Assembly (NCBI GenBank): GCA_900618425.1
Contig: UZAN01039384.1
Location: forward strand, 156,210-220,209
Direction: 5' to 3'
DNA length: 64,000 nucleotides
Origin: Echinostoma caproni
Taxonomy: Eukaryota > Platyhelminthes > Trematoda > Plagiorchiida > Echinostomatidae
Part shown: positions 11,241-24,558 of the stretch, one piece after another
Position numbering within the stretch: the first letter of the stretch is position 1
How the letters are laid out: every line of letters starts with the position of its first letter
Program-made: the position numbers and the translations under genes
The notes under the pieces: model-generated
Told to the model about the DNA's origin: nothing
What the model saw: the letters and a program-made list of their open reading frames with translations, nothing else
Databases searched by the model: none

Positions 11241-12535
11241 GAGTGCAATTACCTCTTGATGAATCAACGATCTCCCAAGGAGCGGAACCCATACCGAAAA
11301 TCATCAATAGTGCCTGTGAAAAACGAATAAATGGGCTAATCCAAACATTCGCTATCTCCATCATCTTTCCTTTAACTCTGATTTCCTTCGCAGATATTTG
11401 TCTCCTTCCCCCACCTGTTTTGATCGATTATAAATTGTTCTGTATTTAACCAATTGATGTAGCACTAAATCGAGCTTGTTTACCGTTTTGTGTTCTCGTA
11501 TGTATAAAGATTTAGTCCAGAAACGCTAAGTTCATAGATTTTTATACGAGATATTTGGTCCTGATTAAATATTTTATTCATCTTTTCATATTTTACTGTA
11601 CAGATATGATATATAAATGTATTTGATTTCCCAAATCTAAGAGAACTATTGCTACGGCAAACAAATCTACCCGAATCTGTGTAACCACGTCATTTACATC
11701 CTCGACCTGGAATACTGTGACCTTTCCCACACATTCACACAGTTAGTTAACCTAGCCCTGAAGGGTTCTGTAATTTGTATTTTTGTTTTGGCGTCAGACG
11801 ATAGAGGTGGTGAAACTCTTCCGTTTGACAGAACGCATAAATCATGTAAGGGTACATACACTGTGTAAACGAAAAATCGCGACCGTCATTTGTATTTTTG
11901 ACATTCAAACAAAAATTTGCCCCTAACGCATTCGCTCCCAAGTACAATGAATTTTCCCGAGATCTCGATTGATCAGAACAAATAAGCGAGGTAAACGCAC
12001 TGAACATAGCATTTTTCAGGATAAAGGTAGATTGCGTAATCTAATGGTTGCAGAAAACAAGAGATTAGATCCGGTGAAGAGCAACCAAGCTGCGTGTGTT
12101 CCTATAAAAAGTAAAACATCCCGTTCACGTTGAATAACTGATGGTACGGACCTCCTTTCCAAATAGGTCCGAAATGTAGTCCTTACGGAAAATAGTGATA
12201 AATGAGAGTAATCCTCAGAGGATCTCCTTTTACAACCAAACGTTTGTCAGTCTCAACCATGTGTTAATCTCATGTGAGCCGCGTAGGTCACGCACAATTC
12301 ACATAGTTCATTTCTTGTGGATATTCTTGAAAATGTCATCGGAACACACCGAACAAGAAAAACAAATCTGCTATGTAGAAACCAGTGGTTCATGCAATGT
12401 TTAATAATTACTACGTTAAAGAGAGCTAACTTATCAAGTGAATACTAACTCGCGGTTTGCTTATCACGAAACAGGCCAGAGAGAATACTTGTGGTTTTAA
12501 GACAAGAAAAAGGTATGATTCAATTCCCGTCATTG

Positions 12536-12554
12536 TATATATATATATATATAT
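12536..12554. repeat. (TA)n microsatellite
   Basis: Uninterrupted TA dinucleotides. Confidence 0.85.
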
Positions 12555-15500
12555 GCCTAAAACATGAAAAGTCGTCATCATCCGAAGCGTACCATTGAAA
12601 CAACCTTGAAGTATCCCCAAATAAGCAAGCCACTTCTAATTTCCTGGATATGTTGGCTCACCATTTTTCAAGTCGTTCCCAAAGCTTGTTTTGATTTGCC
12701 TTTACAAATGCTCCTTTTTTCTAAGGTGATCCTGGTAGATTCGGATATTTCGTTTTCATTCCATCAGGATAACTCTTACGTTCAATTGTTTCGAAAAATT
12801 CCGACCTCTGTCCCACAAGCAAAGTTTGCGACCGAATGAATCTCACATTTAATTGGATTCCATGTTTGATCTAGCTCTAGTCTTAGCTGTTCCCCACAAC
12901 GAATGTAAACAGTTATATCAAGCAGACAATGACGATTTAACCCAAGCCGCGATTGGCAATGTCGTAAAAGTTGTAGTACTAATCGCCTGGAAACCAGGGC
13001 GTCTTCAGAATCTACGGATGTAGTTCACCATGCCTAATAATTTCCTACCAAGCCACGCCAACAGTATCAAACAGCTGTGCTTTTCATTCATACTAATTTT
13101 CCTGTTCAACTAAAACTCCATTTTTTCGTCTGACTTGTAGTGGTTCTAAAAACATCGCACGTTACTGAATCAAATGGTCCTTGAATTCAAACCTGCTTTT
13201 CTTGTTATTTTAAAGTTATCAGTCCACGGTATACGTGAAAAGGACAAAGACCAAAATATACACTTGAGGGTAAATGAATAAAATATTTGGTGATTTTATT
13301 TGTTTTACAACTTTTGATTTATCCTCCACATTGCCGCCATAAACCTTTCTAATGTTATCGTTAGGTAATCCAAGAGAACATAAAACTGGTTTCCCAAATA
13401 GACATGCAAGCTGACAATAAAATTTAGTTCTAATCTAGGTGCAAGTTGTTGAACTCGAATATCTCATCAATTTAGTTAGAATCAATAACCACATTTTGAT
13501 ACGATGGTTTTGGTACTTTTCTCTATTTATCTGTGACCACGGAAATAAGGAACCAGCAAAAATAAAATCCGTACTGCCTAATCGGTCAATTAAAGGACCT
13601 AAGAAACATCTATTTACTGGGTTCCTATCGATATATGTCCTGCTGGTGGTCGATGTATCAACCTTGCTGGTAAACATAGGCTTCCTATGGTTTCACTGAA
13701 TTTACAATATTGCTCACTGCGTGTAACCACTCCATTATGTACATGATCGTTAAATGCAGATGATAAATATTAAGAAAATAGAAGACCAAAGGACAAACGT
13801 TCGAGCTCATTGGCAGGTAATCATCAGCATTGATCTGTGATGACTTGTTAGCCCTTATTCTTAACCTTTGGTGACTACTGAGCTAAACAGTGCACGTTTT
13901 GGCTTAACAAACCGGTGAAGATGTCGTGAAATTTACCCAGATATAGCTGCTGAAATGTGCAATTTATATTCAACTAGAACAAAATAGAACAGCACTGTTT
14001 TATTGGTTCTCCATAAGTTGGAACTGAAAATGTATATGCCATTGACGTTTCATATATACTCTTGCTGGTACAAATAAGCATTCGTTGGGGTTGCACAGGT
14101 AGATAATTTGCCTCCTAAATCAAACTTGTACCATGGGGTTACCTCTAGAATTTGTGCAATATTGTGGGTATTTTCGCTCCTTTTATGAGCTCGGTGACTG
14201 AAATGTTACTCCACTACACAAATGATTATCTCAAATCGCCTGCAGAAAACATCAGCATTGAACTGCAGTATTTGAAAACGTCTACATTCCGTCTGGAAAG
14301 GATGGTTGACATTAACCGGAGCATTCAGTCATCTTGTGTCACACCTTATACCAAACCTAGATCTGTTGTTTTTATTTCAAACAGTGAAAACGGCTAAGCG
14401 ACTTATGAATAAATCCGTATATCACAACATGTGGTCAAACCTTTAAGTAATGTAAATAAACTATCCGAGTAACATAAGTTGCCAACAGTGTAGTGATGTC
14501 GTGACTAGGGTTTTTCATTTCAAAAAATATCATAACTGTAGTTTCAGACACATTTCATTCAGTTGTTTTGTAAACAACTTATATAAGTTTAGTTTATGCT
14601 GTTGACTCTACTCATTGCCGTTTGAAAGCTAATAATTATACATAAATATCTAATATTCATCAACAATAAACGTTCCAGTTGAAAGCTGTAGAAAACGTGA
14701 TTTGTCATATCAAAAACCTTTAAACTGAAATTGGATATTGAGCATGATAAAAAGATTTCAGTGATCCGGTGGAAAACGTGTAGTAATAGAGAAATGGATA
14801 TGCCTTGTGTCACGTATAGAGCTACTCGTGTACGAAACACCCATTGTGTCACCTTTTTACTTTGCTAGTTCTCGAAAGCGATGTAAACCCCTCGACCTAG
14901 TTCAGTATCGAAACAGATTCCGCATCAGTAGAACTTGCAGCATGCAAGCCTTTTTGAGCACAGAACTGCAAACTATTATTATTACACGATGTAGCACAAC
15001 CCTTCTCAGCGAGCTTTCTATGAGTATTACACGTCGCTCATTCCAGCCCCAAGCTCCAAGGTTATGAATCCGTTGAAAACATTCTGAGAATGTTTATACC
15101 TTGGGTATTTCCTGGGAATATTTAGCAGATGGACAGTGGCTCCCATTGTAAAGAGTCGTTGATTACAAATATGCATTACTTCATAGGGTCGAATAGCTTT
15201 ACCTCATGTTAAAGTGATTACTGCCTCCTTTAATTTCGGCTATTGTGGTGATACCTGTGTCTGCATCAAATCTGATACTTTGCACGCAATAAATTGAAAA
15301 CGCAAACAACTGTCATCATAGCCAGTGCATATCCAGGTGTAACAGGACCAAAACTAATCATTCTCATCAGTATTCACTAAACAATATATATATAATTGTT
15401 ACGCCTTGAAATTGATTTTTTTCTCAGGAGAATCAACGATTCCAGTCGGATGGTTACCGCTGTGGTCCCCACTGAGATTCCCTGTTACCGTGGACAACAG

Positions 15501-17394
15501 TAGCTAATAAAAAGCGGAATGGAATTTACATAGGTTGTATTGAAACGCGTTACCATAGAAGAGGAATAACTCCCAATGAGTAGTGTTCAAACACTAAACT
15601 GTATCAGAGGAAGTAACAAGCACGAATTCTTTGTAGGACTCCCAAAACTTACACCAAAATCCATAAGCCATGTTCGATTAGTAGCCTCATTGGATAACTG
15701 TTTTCATCTTCGCAAAAATCAGCTAACAAATAGATACATCGGAAAGTACTTCAAGATGAACGACAACCTTTCTTTATCTGCCAATTTTTAAAATGCAAAA
15801 TTCTAATACTCACATGAGATCCATGGATGGAACGGATAGTAGTATTTTAAAGTTCGAAAATTATTGAAACTTTGATTGGGATGTCAATACATTATGCGTT
15901 CACTTGATGGAGTAATTTGCAAATAGCGGATGTTCTAGCGGTAATAGCAACGAAACATACATATGCGGAAAATGTGAAGCATTTTGCACGACAAGTAAAT
16001 GAATAATATCCTAATGGTTCATCCAGAAGTATCATTTCTCACGGTCCCCCAGGCTAACTGAATAAATAGATAAATTTTTGACCGTATTTTAAACTTAGAT
16101 TGACATGGTATTTATCTAGAATAATTCATCAAATATAATCCTGATATTAAACTAATCCCGTTCTTAATTGATGTATACAGTTCAAACACTTATTACTTAT
16201 GTCTGTCGCCTGATCATACCAACGGAACAAACATTTGCTGAAAGACCTTAACTAACTCCAAATATCATATATGTGTATTTGAATTCTCAGAAATAGTTTG
16301 GCGGCGTCATTTAAATGTATACTTTCTGTTATTTTCCACAATGTTTTTCAATTGGTATATCAGTGATAGGAAATCTGAAATGCATAGTTGTCTGTTGAAC
16401 CAAGTAAAGCATCACAACCGACATATCACGTTGATGAAAACGATGCAATCTATACGGAATCAATGAAACATTATGGCGTCCTGAAGAACTGAAAAATTGC
16501 TATATGCATAAGTTTTTCGCTCACGTTTACGCAGGATAAATAAACTTTCAACCAATTCCAGGAAGGTAATATGCACCTTACTATTAAACTATCATCGTTG
16601 TATTGACGATATCTTCAGTACGCTAATACACTTCAATGAGAGAACATATTGAAGTCCCAGGATAAAGAAATTCATAGTGAACTGAACCAAACGAATCATC
16701 AGTCGAGTTGAATAAGGCTTCAACTCTCAGCTACTTCACAGTTCACACAGTTAATAAACTATTTGAGCTTGAACAAAATTAACCTCATCACTGTGAAAGT
16801 ATTGACCCAAGCGATTGATCGGTCCTGATCACAAACCCACAATTTTGATACCGTGTCAAACGAGACACAGATACACACACAAAAAAACTAAATGTTGGAC
16901 CCTTGCTGGAAAGATGACATGAACACATGATGTTGCGGCAAAAACGTTGGGGCGAAGCACAAAACTTTATCGAAATATTTATCATATCAGTTTGAAGGAG
17001 CTGAGAGTAAAGCAGAAAAGCAGTACCTCATACTGTTGCCTAAACAAGATCATATTCCAACCGGTTCTGCTGGCACTTTGAGTGCACTTTAATTACGGCA
17101 ACTTCGGACCAGCCAAAATCGAAATAATTGTAATGCAATGCCTTTCTGAAACCTCGGAGGTCCTGCGAAGGACATGATTTCATTTGTTGACGTTACAAAC
17201 CTTGTATAGATATCACGGAATAATAACTACTCGCATAATGTGATTATCCCATTTCCGACATTAAACCCATTCCCAGCAAACGGATAGATAGATAAAAGTG
17301 TAACTTAGATTGACCTATCCCCACGTTTACTGATACCTAGGTAAGCTATACTTATCCAACCGAAATAAAACGATAGCCAACAGTCGTGACGTTT

Positions 17395-17428
17395 GAAGCC
17401 AAATATGAAAGCAGTTTCATTTGGCTTC
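17395..17428. repeat. strong hairpin, 14-bp stem with a 2-base bulge
   Basis: GAAGCCAAAT, AT bulge, GAAA, then loop GCAG, then TTTCATTTGGCTTC. All 14 stem positions pair. It is shorter than a typical microRNA precursor stem. No flanking element explains it. Confidence 0.65.
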
Positions 17429-18004
17429 CGGATAGCAGGCTAACCCATCTATCTGTGACGTGACACGTGTGATCCGCGTGTGAGGTGAAATTTATCACCA
17501 ACCAAACTCAAACTGAAAAGGCCCTTGCCGGTTAGCAAACTCCCGAAAAGTCTATCAGTATGGGTTGAGATCTTTATGCAATTTAATGAATTTCACAAAA
17601 ACAGGAAAATGGGAAGTTGATAGATAAATCCCTTTGATCCGACTGGTTGAATACCTTAGTCATTCCTAGTCATTTATTTGTCATGATTGCAATCTAATTT
17701 ACTAGATTAGGATTAATGACATTTTCTGTGAGCGTTAAATGTGCAGAGTAAAGTGTTTAACATCAAAATAGGAAGGGAGAAGTTGCCACAAAATGGTTTG
17801 CATTCGGAAAGCAGGAAATGCTTGTTAATTAGCATAACGCGAGGGATACCGTATGAGCCGACATTTCGGTTGTAAGTCAATGACTCACTTTAAGTCTACA
17901 CATCATAGGATGACTCATTCAGCAATGTCGTGTCTCATTAAAGATGATTGGAGCCATCAGTCACGTAAATGGAAAATTCCGTCCCAGCAGTGTCACTGCG
18001 AATG

Positions 18005-18030
18005 ATATATATCTATATATACATATATAT
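18005..18030. repeat. imperfect TA repeat
   Basis: TA dinucleotides interrupted by C bases. Confidence 0.75.
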
Positions 18031-18931
18031 GCCACCGGCTGATTTCAGATTCTTACTTGAATTATTGCACACATTGGGCTGGAACTGTAAGTGGATTAGA
18101 CTACAACGTATGATAAGTCAATCGATGAATGCGAATGCATATTAACCATACCGTTCAAGTAACTTATTTCCATTGGACGGCTGTTTGCAAGCTCTCTTGT
18201 CTGCAGACTCAAAATGTTGTTTTTGTATCAACCAATTGTTTTTATTTCGATGTCTTCATGAAAACCGGTTTTTACCTTTCATATTTTTTCTGTATAATTT
18301 AAGCTGGGTACAAAAAACCGGGAACATCCAGCAAACGTTTACTGAAAGTCATACCGCTAGAGTGGATCCAATGCTGAAGTAAATCTGTAGGTCAGATTTA
18401 TCTTTGTGAGTTGTCGCACAGTCTAGGCAGTATTCTTATTATATATCACTGAGATGAATGCATATTAAAGTATTCCAATTTTTTACTCGTTTCTCATTAC
18501 CTTTAAAACGTCCAAACCGTTCAGGTTCACAGCTGATAGATTAGCCATAACCGTCTAAACTATAAGTAACAATATAATTGTTTACGAAGGTGCAAAACTG
18601 GGCAGCAGCAGTAAACTGCATAAATTATCTACGAGAAATGTAATCGATTTGACACCAGAACAATAAGGTAAGAATAGAAACTGAATAACTTGATCTAATG
18701 TTGGTGAATATCTGTCATATAAAACATATGATGGTGAATAGATGGGAGGGACTCGTGATCACTAGAAAGTGATCATAATGGCCAATTCCGTGATATCTAA
18801 TTTTGTGGAATATCTCAATGTGATAGGATTAGATGCAACTTGCATGAAGCCTCTGAAGAAGTATGTTGAGAAAATGCGGCAGGGAAAACATTTGTGAGCA
18901 TCACTTTCATCAGACGGTCGGTGATAGACAC

Positions 18932-18933
18932 AT

Positions 18934-18974
<41 letters not shown>
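18932..18974. repeat. (TA)n microsatellite
   Basis: About 20 TA units with one phase slip near 18943. Confidence 0.9.
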
Positions 18975-18978
<4 letters not shown>

Positions 18979-21172
18979 TAAGACTACTAAAATGTGTTAT
19001 TGGTTAAACGTTTCATACAATTATCCTTTAATCCCTGGATGAAAATAGCCTGACTTGGAAAACAAGAACAGCGCAACCTAAATTAATGTTCATGTAAACC
19101 GAAAGTGACAAATTTCGACCATGTTCATATAGCAACACCAAACAAAATCAAAAAGATGATATCATCAAATCATGAGATTCCATTTGAAATTACATATTTG
19201 TTTATATTGTGATAAATATCTGTGTGACCTGATTCCGGGTGTGAAGGGAAGAATTTCAACAGAAGTAAAACAGCTGTACTGAGGTCACCATATGTTTGAA
19301 AATCAGCATTCCTGCCAAATACACGGGATAAATATCACCATGCTTTGTCGTTTATTTTGCAAGATAACTAATTTTATAGATGCGTGCACTACAAACCAGA
19401 ATGAAACCATTATGGGTTGTCCGTTCAATTATCCTACGTTCCAGAATAAACAAGTCGGCACGTAAAATTCATTTCACTACGATGTTACATAACCTAGGCT
19501 TTATTATCGACAAACAAACTGATCTCAGAAAAAGTTGTACAGTTTACAATTAATAAATAATCGATGCTGCATATAAAATTCTAGATCTGCATTAGTGCTC
19601 AGTGTGTAGTTCTGTCATGATACCCTTCCCATTTGCATGATTGGTAATGGGAAAACTTATTACCTGGTGCAGAGAAGAAATGGATGAATGATGATGTGGA
19701 AATGGAGACATTGGGTCGAGGACGCATAATGTAATACCTCAGTGAATCATGATGAAACTTCCGGTCTTGTCAAACATTTGAAATCGGTTAGATAAGTCAA
19801 TTCACATATCTTGTTTATGCTTACTACTATTGATCGTTCTAATATTTTAATATAATGCTATGTTGGTACTGCCAAAATTAAACAAATCCATCACAGCTCA
19901 GTTTAATCAACGTTTTATAGCTCATTAGAAATCCTACGCCGGCTTCCTATGTCCAAACCCCGCGGTAATGAATTTGTTGTAACTGCGCTTTTCAGCTTTG
20001 GTGTGACTGTTTATCCACTGGTTAGAATAATCAGCTGCATGTATGAAGTACATGAATATTTAGATATTGGAAGTCATAAGTCTAGCCTTCAAAAGGGAAG
20101 TGGTACTACAAACGATAAAGTGGTCTCCTCTGCGGTTCACTCTCCTCTTCCAAAAAAATAATTGATGTACATAAATCAAAACAGTGGATTTATTTTGTTT
20201 CCTGCAGCGGTAGCTACACCATGATGAGGCTGTTATATATTGGTTATATAGTATATCAGAGTTACAAACCGGATTTGTGGTCGAACGTGTATCATTAAAC
20301 TTGGGAAGGCGTCCGCTAGAATACAGATATTTTCAGCCTGCTTCATCGGGCATTACTTAGATCTTCAGAACACTGTTTTCTAGGTTAGCGTAGATGCGAA
20401 TTTAGCATAGAGTTTCCCATGTTACACCTTAACCGGTCTTGCTGTACTAGAACTTTCAGAACACCCGAAAAGACCGAAAGGAACAAATTATTTGGCTTTT
20501 GGCTTTCAATTCGTTTATTAAGATTATGGAACAATAACCTTCACCATTTAATTAACAGACCATTATCAGGACGTTTCCATTAGACATATAATGCACTATT
20601 GCTGTCAATGTGGTTTTATGAATATTCATCTAATTTTTTCATACATCTGGTGACATTATCATTGGTTTATAAAGCTCACCTCTGGAGACCGGCTGCATTC
20701 GAACGTGCTTTTATTTAGCTAAACTAACTAAACTAACTAGCTAAACTTCAATAGGGTCGCTGTGTCAACGAAGCAGACGCCTTCGCTAAACCAATGAAAG
20801 TAGACACTTTTCCGATGTGATTTAGTTCAATCTTTTCAAAAACATTGACACTGTAGTATTTTGCTTGGGTGTGACATTGTTTCTGTCTAATTTAAATTTG
20901 GTACAAATCGAAGTAAAAAACGAAAATTGGTAGGTTAATCAGACAAGATAAAACTTGGATCAAACAGTAAAATTCAGTATATTTGGTCTCACGACCCAAT
21001 CGATTTCGGTGTGTGGTGATTTTATGCTTCTATTTTTACATTATTGTCTTTAGTTTTCACCTATTTTTATGTACTCTACGTGAATACTGTGGACATTATT
21101 AAGGCAATCTCCGAGCGAGTTTGATGAAATTACCATCCCCTGCGAGGAAAGAAGACATCGAGTAGAAGGTGT

Positions 21173-21202
21173 CACTACTACTAGTACAACAAAAACTACT
21201 AG

Positions 21203-21258
<56 letters not shown>

Positions 21259-21264
21259 TTACTA
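21173..21264. repeat. (ACT)n trinucleotide microsatellite
   Basis: An imperfect start at 21173-21202 leads into an uninterrupted CTA array of about 18-19 units to 21258, followed by ATTACT. Confidence 0.92.
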
Positions 21265-22312
21265 AACGATCTTCACAAATACAAATACAAAATGCAAATC
21301 TAAAATGTTCTCGATTAATTTTGAATTTGCTAGATCTTTCTTATCGAGCAATGTATCTGAGCTGACGGAATACAGATGTTTAACAGGAAAAGTTGCTTGC
21401 AGAAAATCAGCCGTAGACTTCCTACTATGTTCAAATTACCGCCACGTCTTGGTTGTAAATCTACTGCCTTTAGTTGAAATCTTTCTTCACGAGAGATATT
21501 TACTAATTCGATAACATTCACACCAGCGATTCATTGCCAGATTACCGGAAACTTTTCAAAGAGTGAGGCATTTTGATGAGGTTAATCTACTACAGCAATC
21601 TACGTGATTCTGACCCACATTCCATAGTCCAAACTCTCTCCTTTTATTGATTAACTTAGCTTGTTAAGTTTGCCAGGCAGGATTTGTTTACTAAGTGAAC
21701 CAAAGGAATGAAACGAGTAGGTTAAAACTACATCTTAAAAACTGAGTTGTGTTTTGAACGTTTAGGTAGTAAATAGGAAATTAAAGAGAAAAAGATATAT
21801 GTTTATCTCATTTAGACCTCAACTGGTCCGAGTAGAAACAGATACACCGATTGACAAGACGTCTTTTGTTTATTTAATCGGGGTACAACAAACTATTGAC
21901 ATTTGGCACTTTAGTTCCAAATCAATCAGGAGAAAAAGAACCGTCCAAGATGCGTCTTTGTTTCTTTCAATTATTGCGGTCAGCTGGATGATTTTCTACA
22001 GATCTTATAGGTGCCTCATAGCATCATAAATTTAGACTACTCCGATTGAGAGTTTGTTGGAATAAAATTTCTTTCTATTAATAGTTGTGCAACTCTCAAT
22101 TTGCCATTATAAACGGCAGCCGTAATAAGGAACAATTCTAAAGCTGTTAACTTTGCAAGAGTTATTTTGAATGAAGAACACAACCGTACATAAGCTTTGA
22201 ATACATTTTTATAACGATAACTTTTGCTACAGTTATGCAAAGTAGCTCTTCGCAAGCCACCCACCAACCATCGGCGTCTAACGTTTCCTGACACAATTGA
22301 AATGCATAGGTC
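21265..22312. other. non-coding stretch before the assembly gap
   Basis: No gene recognised. Open frames of 63-76 codons at 21305-21521 and 21799-22029 have no domain I can name. Confidence 0.45.
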
Positions 22313-22359
22313 TTCAGTTTTTGTTGAAAACGTCATCCAATGTGGTCCAACGTCGTCTG
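22313..22359 (+). repeat. 47-base direct repeat abutting the gap, left copy
   Basis: Identical over all 47 bases to 22799-22845 on the far side of the N run. The repeat ends exactly at the first N. Confidence 0.95.
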
Positions 22360-22798
22360 NNNNNNNNNNNNNNNNNNNNNNNNNNNNNNNNNNNNNNNNN
22401 NNNNNNNNNNNNNNNNNNNNNNNNNNNNNNNNNNNNNNNNNNNNNNNNNNNNNNNNNNNNNNNNNNNNNNNNNNNNNNNNNNNNNNNNNNNNNNNNNNNN
22501 NNNNNNNNNNNNNNNNNNNNNNNNNNNNNNNNNNNNNNNNNNNNNNNNNNNNNNNNNNNNNNNNNNNNNNNNNNNNNNNNNNNNNNNNNNNNNNNNNNNN
22601 NNNNNNNNNNNNNNNNNNNNNNNNNNNNNNNNNNNNNNNNNNNNNNNNNNNNNNNNNNNNNNNNNNNNNNNNNNNNNNNNNNNNNNNNNNNNNNNNNNNN
22701 NNNNNNNNNNNNNNNNNNNNNNNNNNNNNNNNNNNNNNNNNNNNNNNNNNNNNNNNNNNNNNNNNNNNNNNNNNNNNNNNNNNNNNNNNNNNNNNNNN
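22360..22798. other. assembly gap (439 N)
   Basis: A run of N with no sequence information. Any open frame drawn through it is an artefact. The two edges carry the same 47-base sequence, which points to an unmerged contig overlap or a local duplication. Confidence 0.99.
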
Positions 22799-22845
22799 TT
22801 CAGTTTTTGTTGAAAACGTCATCCAATGTGGTCCAACGTCGTCTG
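22799..22845 (+). repeat. 47-base direct repeat abutting the gap, right copy
   Basis: Starts at the first called base after the gap and matches 22313-22359 exactly; the two copies diverge only after 22845. Confidence 0.95.
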
Positions 22846-24276
22846 TATTTAAGTGTCAATATGAGATGTAAACCCATCTCAATCCACGTCCGAATTACTC
22901 TGATTGGGATTTAAACCTAAACATAAATTTGTTAAATCATATTTCTGGGTTCTTTTATGTGACCTAATCTTCTTTTCTAAAGGTTCTTAAGTGTAGAACT
23001 ACAGTCTTCTGCTTAACCTGTACTTTCATGCAACTTTGCATACTCCCGAGTTCAATTTCCCAGTTTTTAAAACTGTTTCCATATCGCTAATTGTTTTTTT
23101 CACTTCAAATCCCATCTGTATTCTGTAGGCCAATGTTTCCCAACATAGTGAAGAACTCCCAAGGTTTTCCAGTAAAATATAATCGGATGCCGCACATTCT
23201 CTTTCCGATTACCTGATTGAACGTACATTTTTGTCCGCCGCGAATACTGGAAGACAGTGCGCCTGGATATGCGATGGACAAATAGTTGGAGTTACCTTAC
23301 CTCATTGTTTCATTTCTGGAGGTGGGATCAATCACCATGAAATGAATATATCGTTGAAAAAGACACCCACTTTTCTCCTATAGCTTTTAGTAATCTTGCA
23401 TTATTCGCATGGTGATGTCACTTTAGATTAAAACAAGAGAAATCATTTGAGACAAAGAAGACTTAATCCGGAAACCAAAACTTTAACTGATCAGGATCTG
23501 CATTTTTCACAAAATCCTGGACAACTCTGGTTTGACTCATCAAACAACCCCCAAATCCACAGTTTTAAGTGCTTCAAGGTTTTGCGATTGAATACATGCG
23601 TCAGAATCGATCTACTTCGAGTAATACCTTTTGACCAGCCTACATCCAGATTAAACTAGTCCAAATAAATTCTCTCTATCCCAACCGGGTTCCCATCCTC
23701 CACTTTCAGTTTTTATGCGCGTAAGACAAATGGCCTTTAACAAAAAGATGAAAAACACTGAAATAGCAACAGCAGTTGAAAAATAAGTAAATAACTACAT
23801 TACAGATCAAGTACTCGTCCCGGTCACTGGTGGCATTTCAAGCATTCAAACTACTGAAGAAAATTATAGGGGTAACCTCCATAGGCTTCTCAACATTTGG
23901 GAATTGCAAGCGCATGTAGCAGACTGGGAGTTGCTATAACAATTACATGACATGCAGCGATGAATTATTGGAAAGAATCATTCACGGTAGAAGGCTTTTC
24001 TTATATTTCAAGTTGCTGTGTAATGCTGACAACTGTGTCAGCAAACCGACAGTAATAGCGCTTCTGTCGTCAGCTCATGTCAAATCAGACTGGATAAAAG
24101 CTAGGGTAAAATCCGTAGTAGCCAATATTCTGTAGGTCAGACAAAAGTGGCACCTTTCCCCTTCTGTGTTATGCAATCTCAACTTCAGCACGTTTGAACG
24201 AACACCTAGGATCGACAAGATCTCACGTGTTGATCAAAGATAAACAGTGCACATAAATAAACATACTAGCAAGAAA
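22846..24276. other. non-coding stretch
   Basis: AT-rich; no gene or repeat recognised. Short open frames at 23447-23659 and 23947-24135 show no domain. Confidence 0.45.
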
Positions 24277-24558
24277 CACAAATTCATATCATTTAATTCC
24301 ACATGTGATGTAGACGGGTTAGACCCCATATTCACAATAACTTTCTGTTCCGTCATGGAAAGCCGGGAACCGAATCCGCAGGACTTGAAGTGACAACTCA
24401 TTTAAAGTCCCTTTAGTTTAGGGGTAGTTTTGAGCCAGACAGCAGAGAATTTGTCTACTGCCAAAGCTTGGTGGTCCTCTCGGGTTTCGAACCTCAGACG
24501 GTAGAGCGCAGAACACAACGGTGAAAGCAGCTCTAACCGCTTGACCATCGCGAACACA
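24277..24558 (-). mobile_element. tRNA-derived SINE, family A, copy 2
   Basis: Read on the minus strand, the head GCGATGGTCAAGCGGTTAGA contains a clean A box (TGGTCAAGCGG). A perfect B box, GGTTCGAAACC, lies downstream at tRNA spacing. The body aligns with copy 1 (5621-5897) through CAAGCTTTGGCAGTAGACA, AAAACTACCCC, a GGTTCCCGGCTTTCC block and ATATGGGGTCTAACC, ending in GGAATTAAATGAT. Length is about 280 bases in both. The head looks most like a Ser or Leu type tRNA, but that is an impression only. It is better preserved in its promoter boxes than copy 1. Confidence 0.8.

Larger units (their letters stand above)
11241..21172. other. long non-coding stretch
   Basis: Nearly 10 kb with no supportable gene. 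It holds TA microsatellites at 12536-12554, 18005-18030 and 18932-18974, a hairpin at 17395-17428, and the fold-back TTTAGCTA/TAGCTAAA with AACTAACTA direct repeats at 20714-20745. Short open frames at 13435-13699, 14152-14397 and 19949-20161 have no recognisable domain. It looks like intron or intergenic DNA. Confidence 0.5.

Noticed and set aside
10908..11330. 140-codon open frame on the plus strand, among the longest without N
   Set aside because: It runs straight through the inverted repeat and antisense to the hammerhead-like core, and its translation shows no domain.
22037..22914. Open frames of 150-260 codons on both strands across the gap
   Set aside because: They consist mostly of N; the real flanks contribute only short unrelated pieces.
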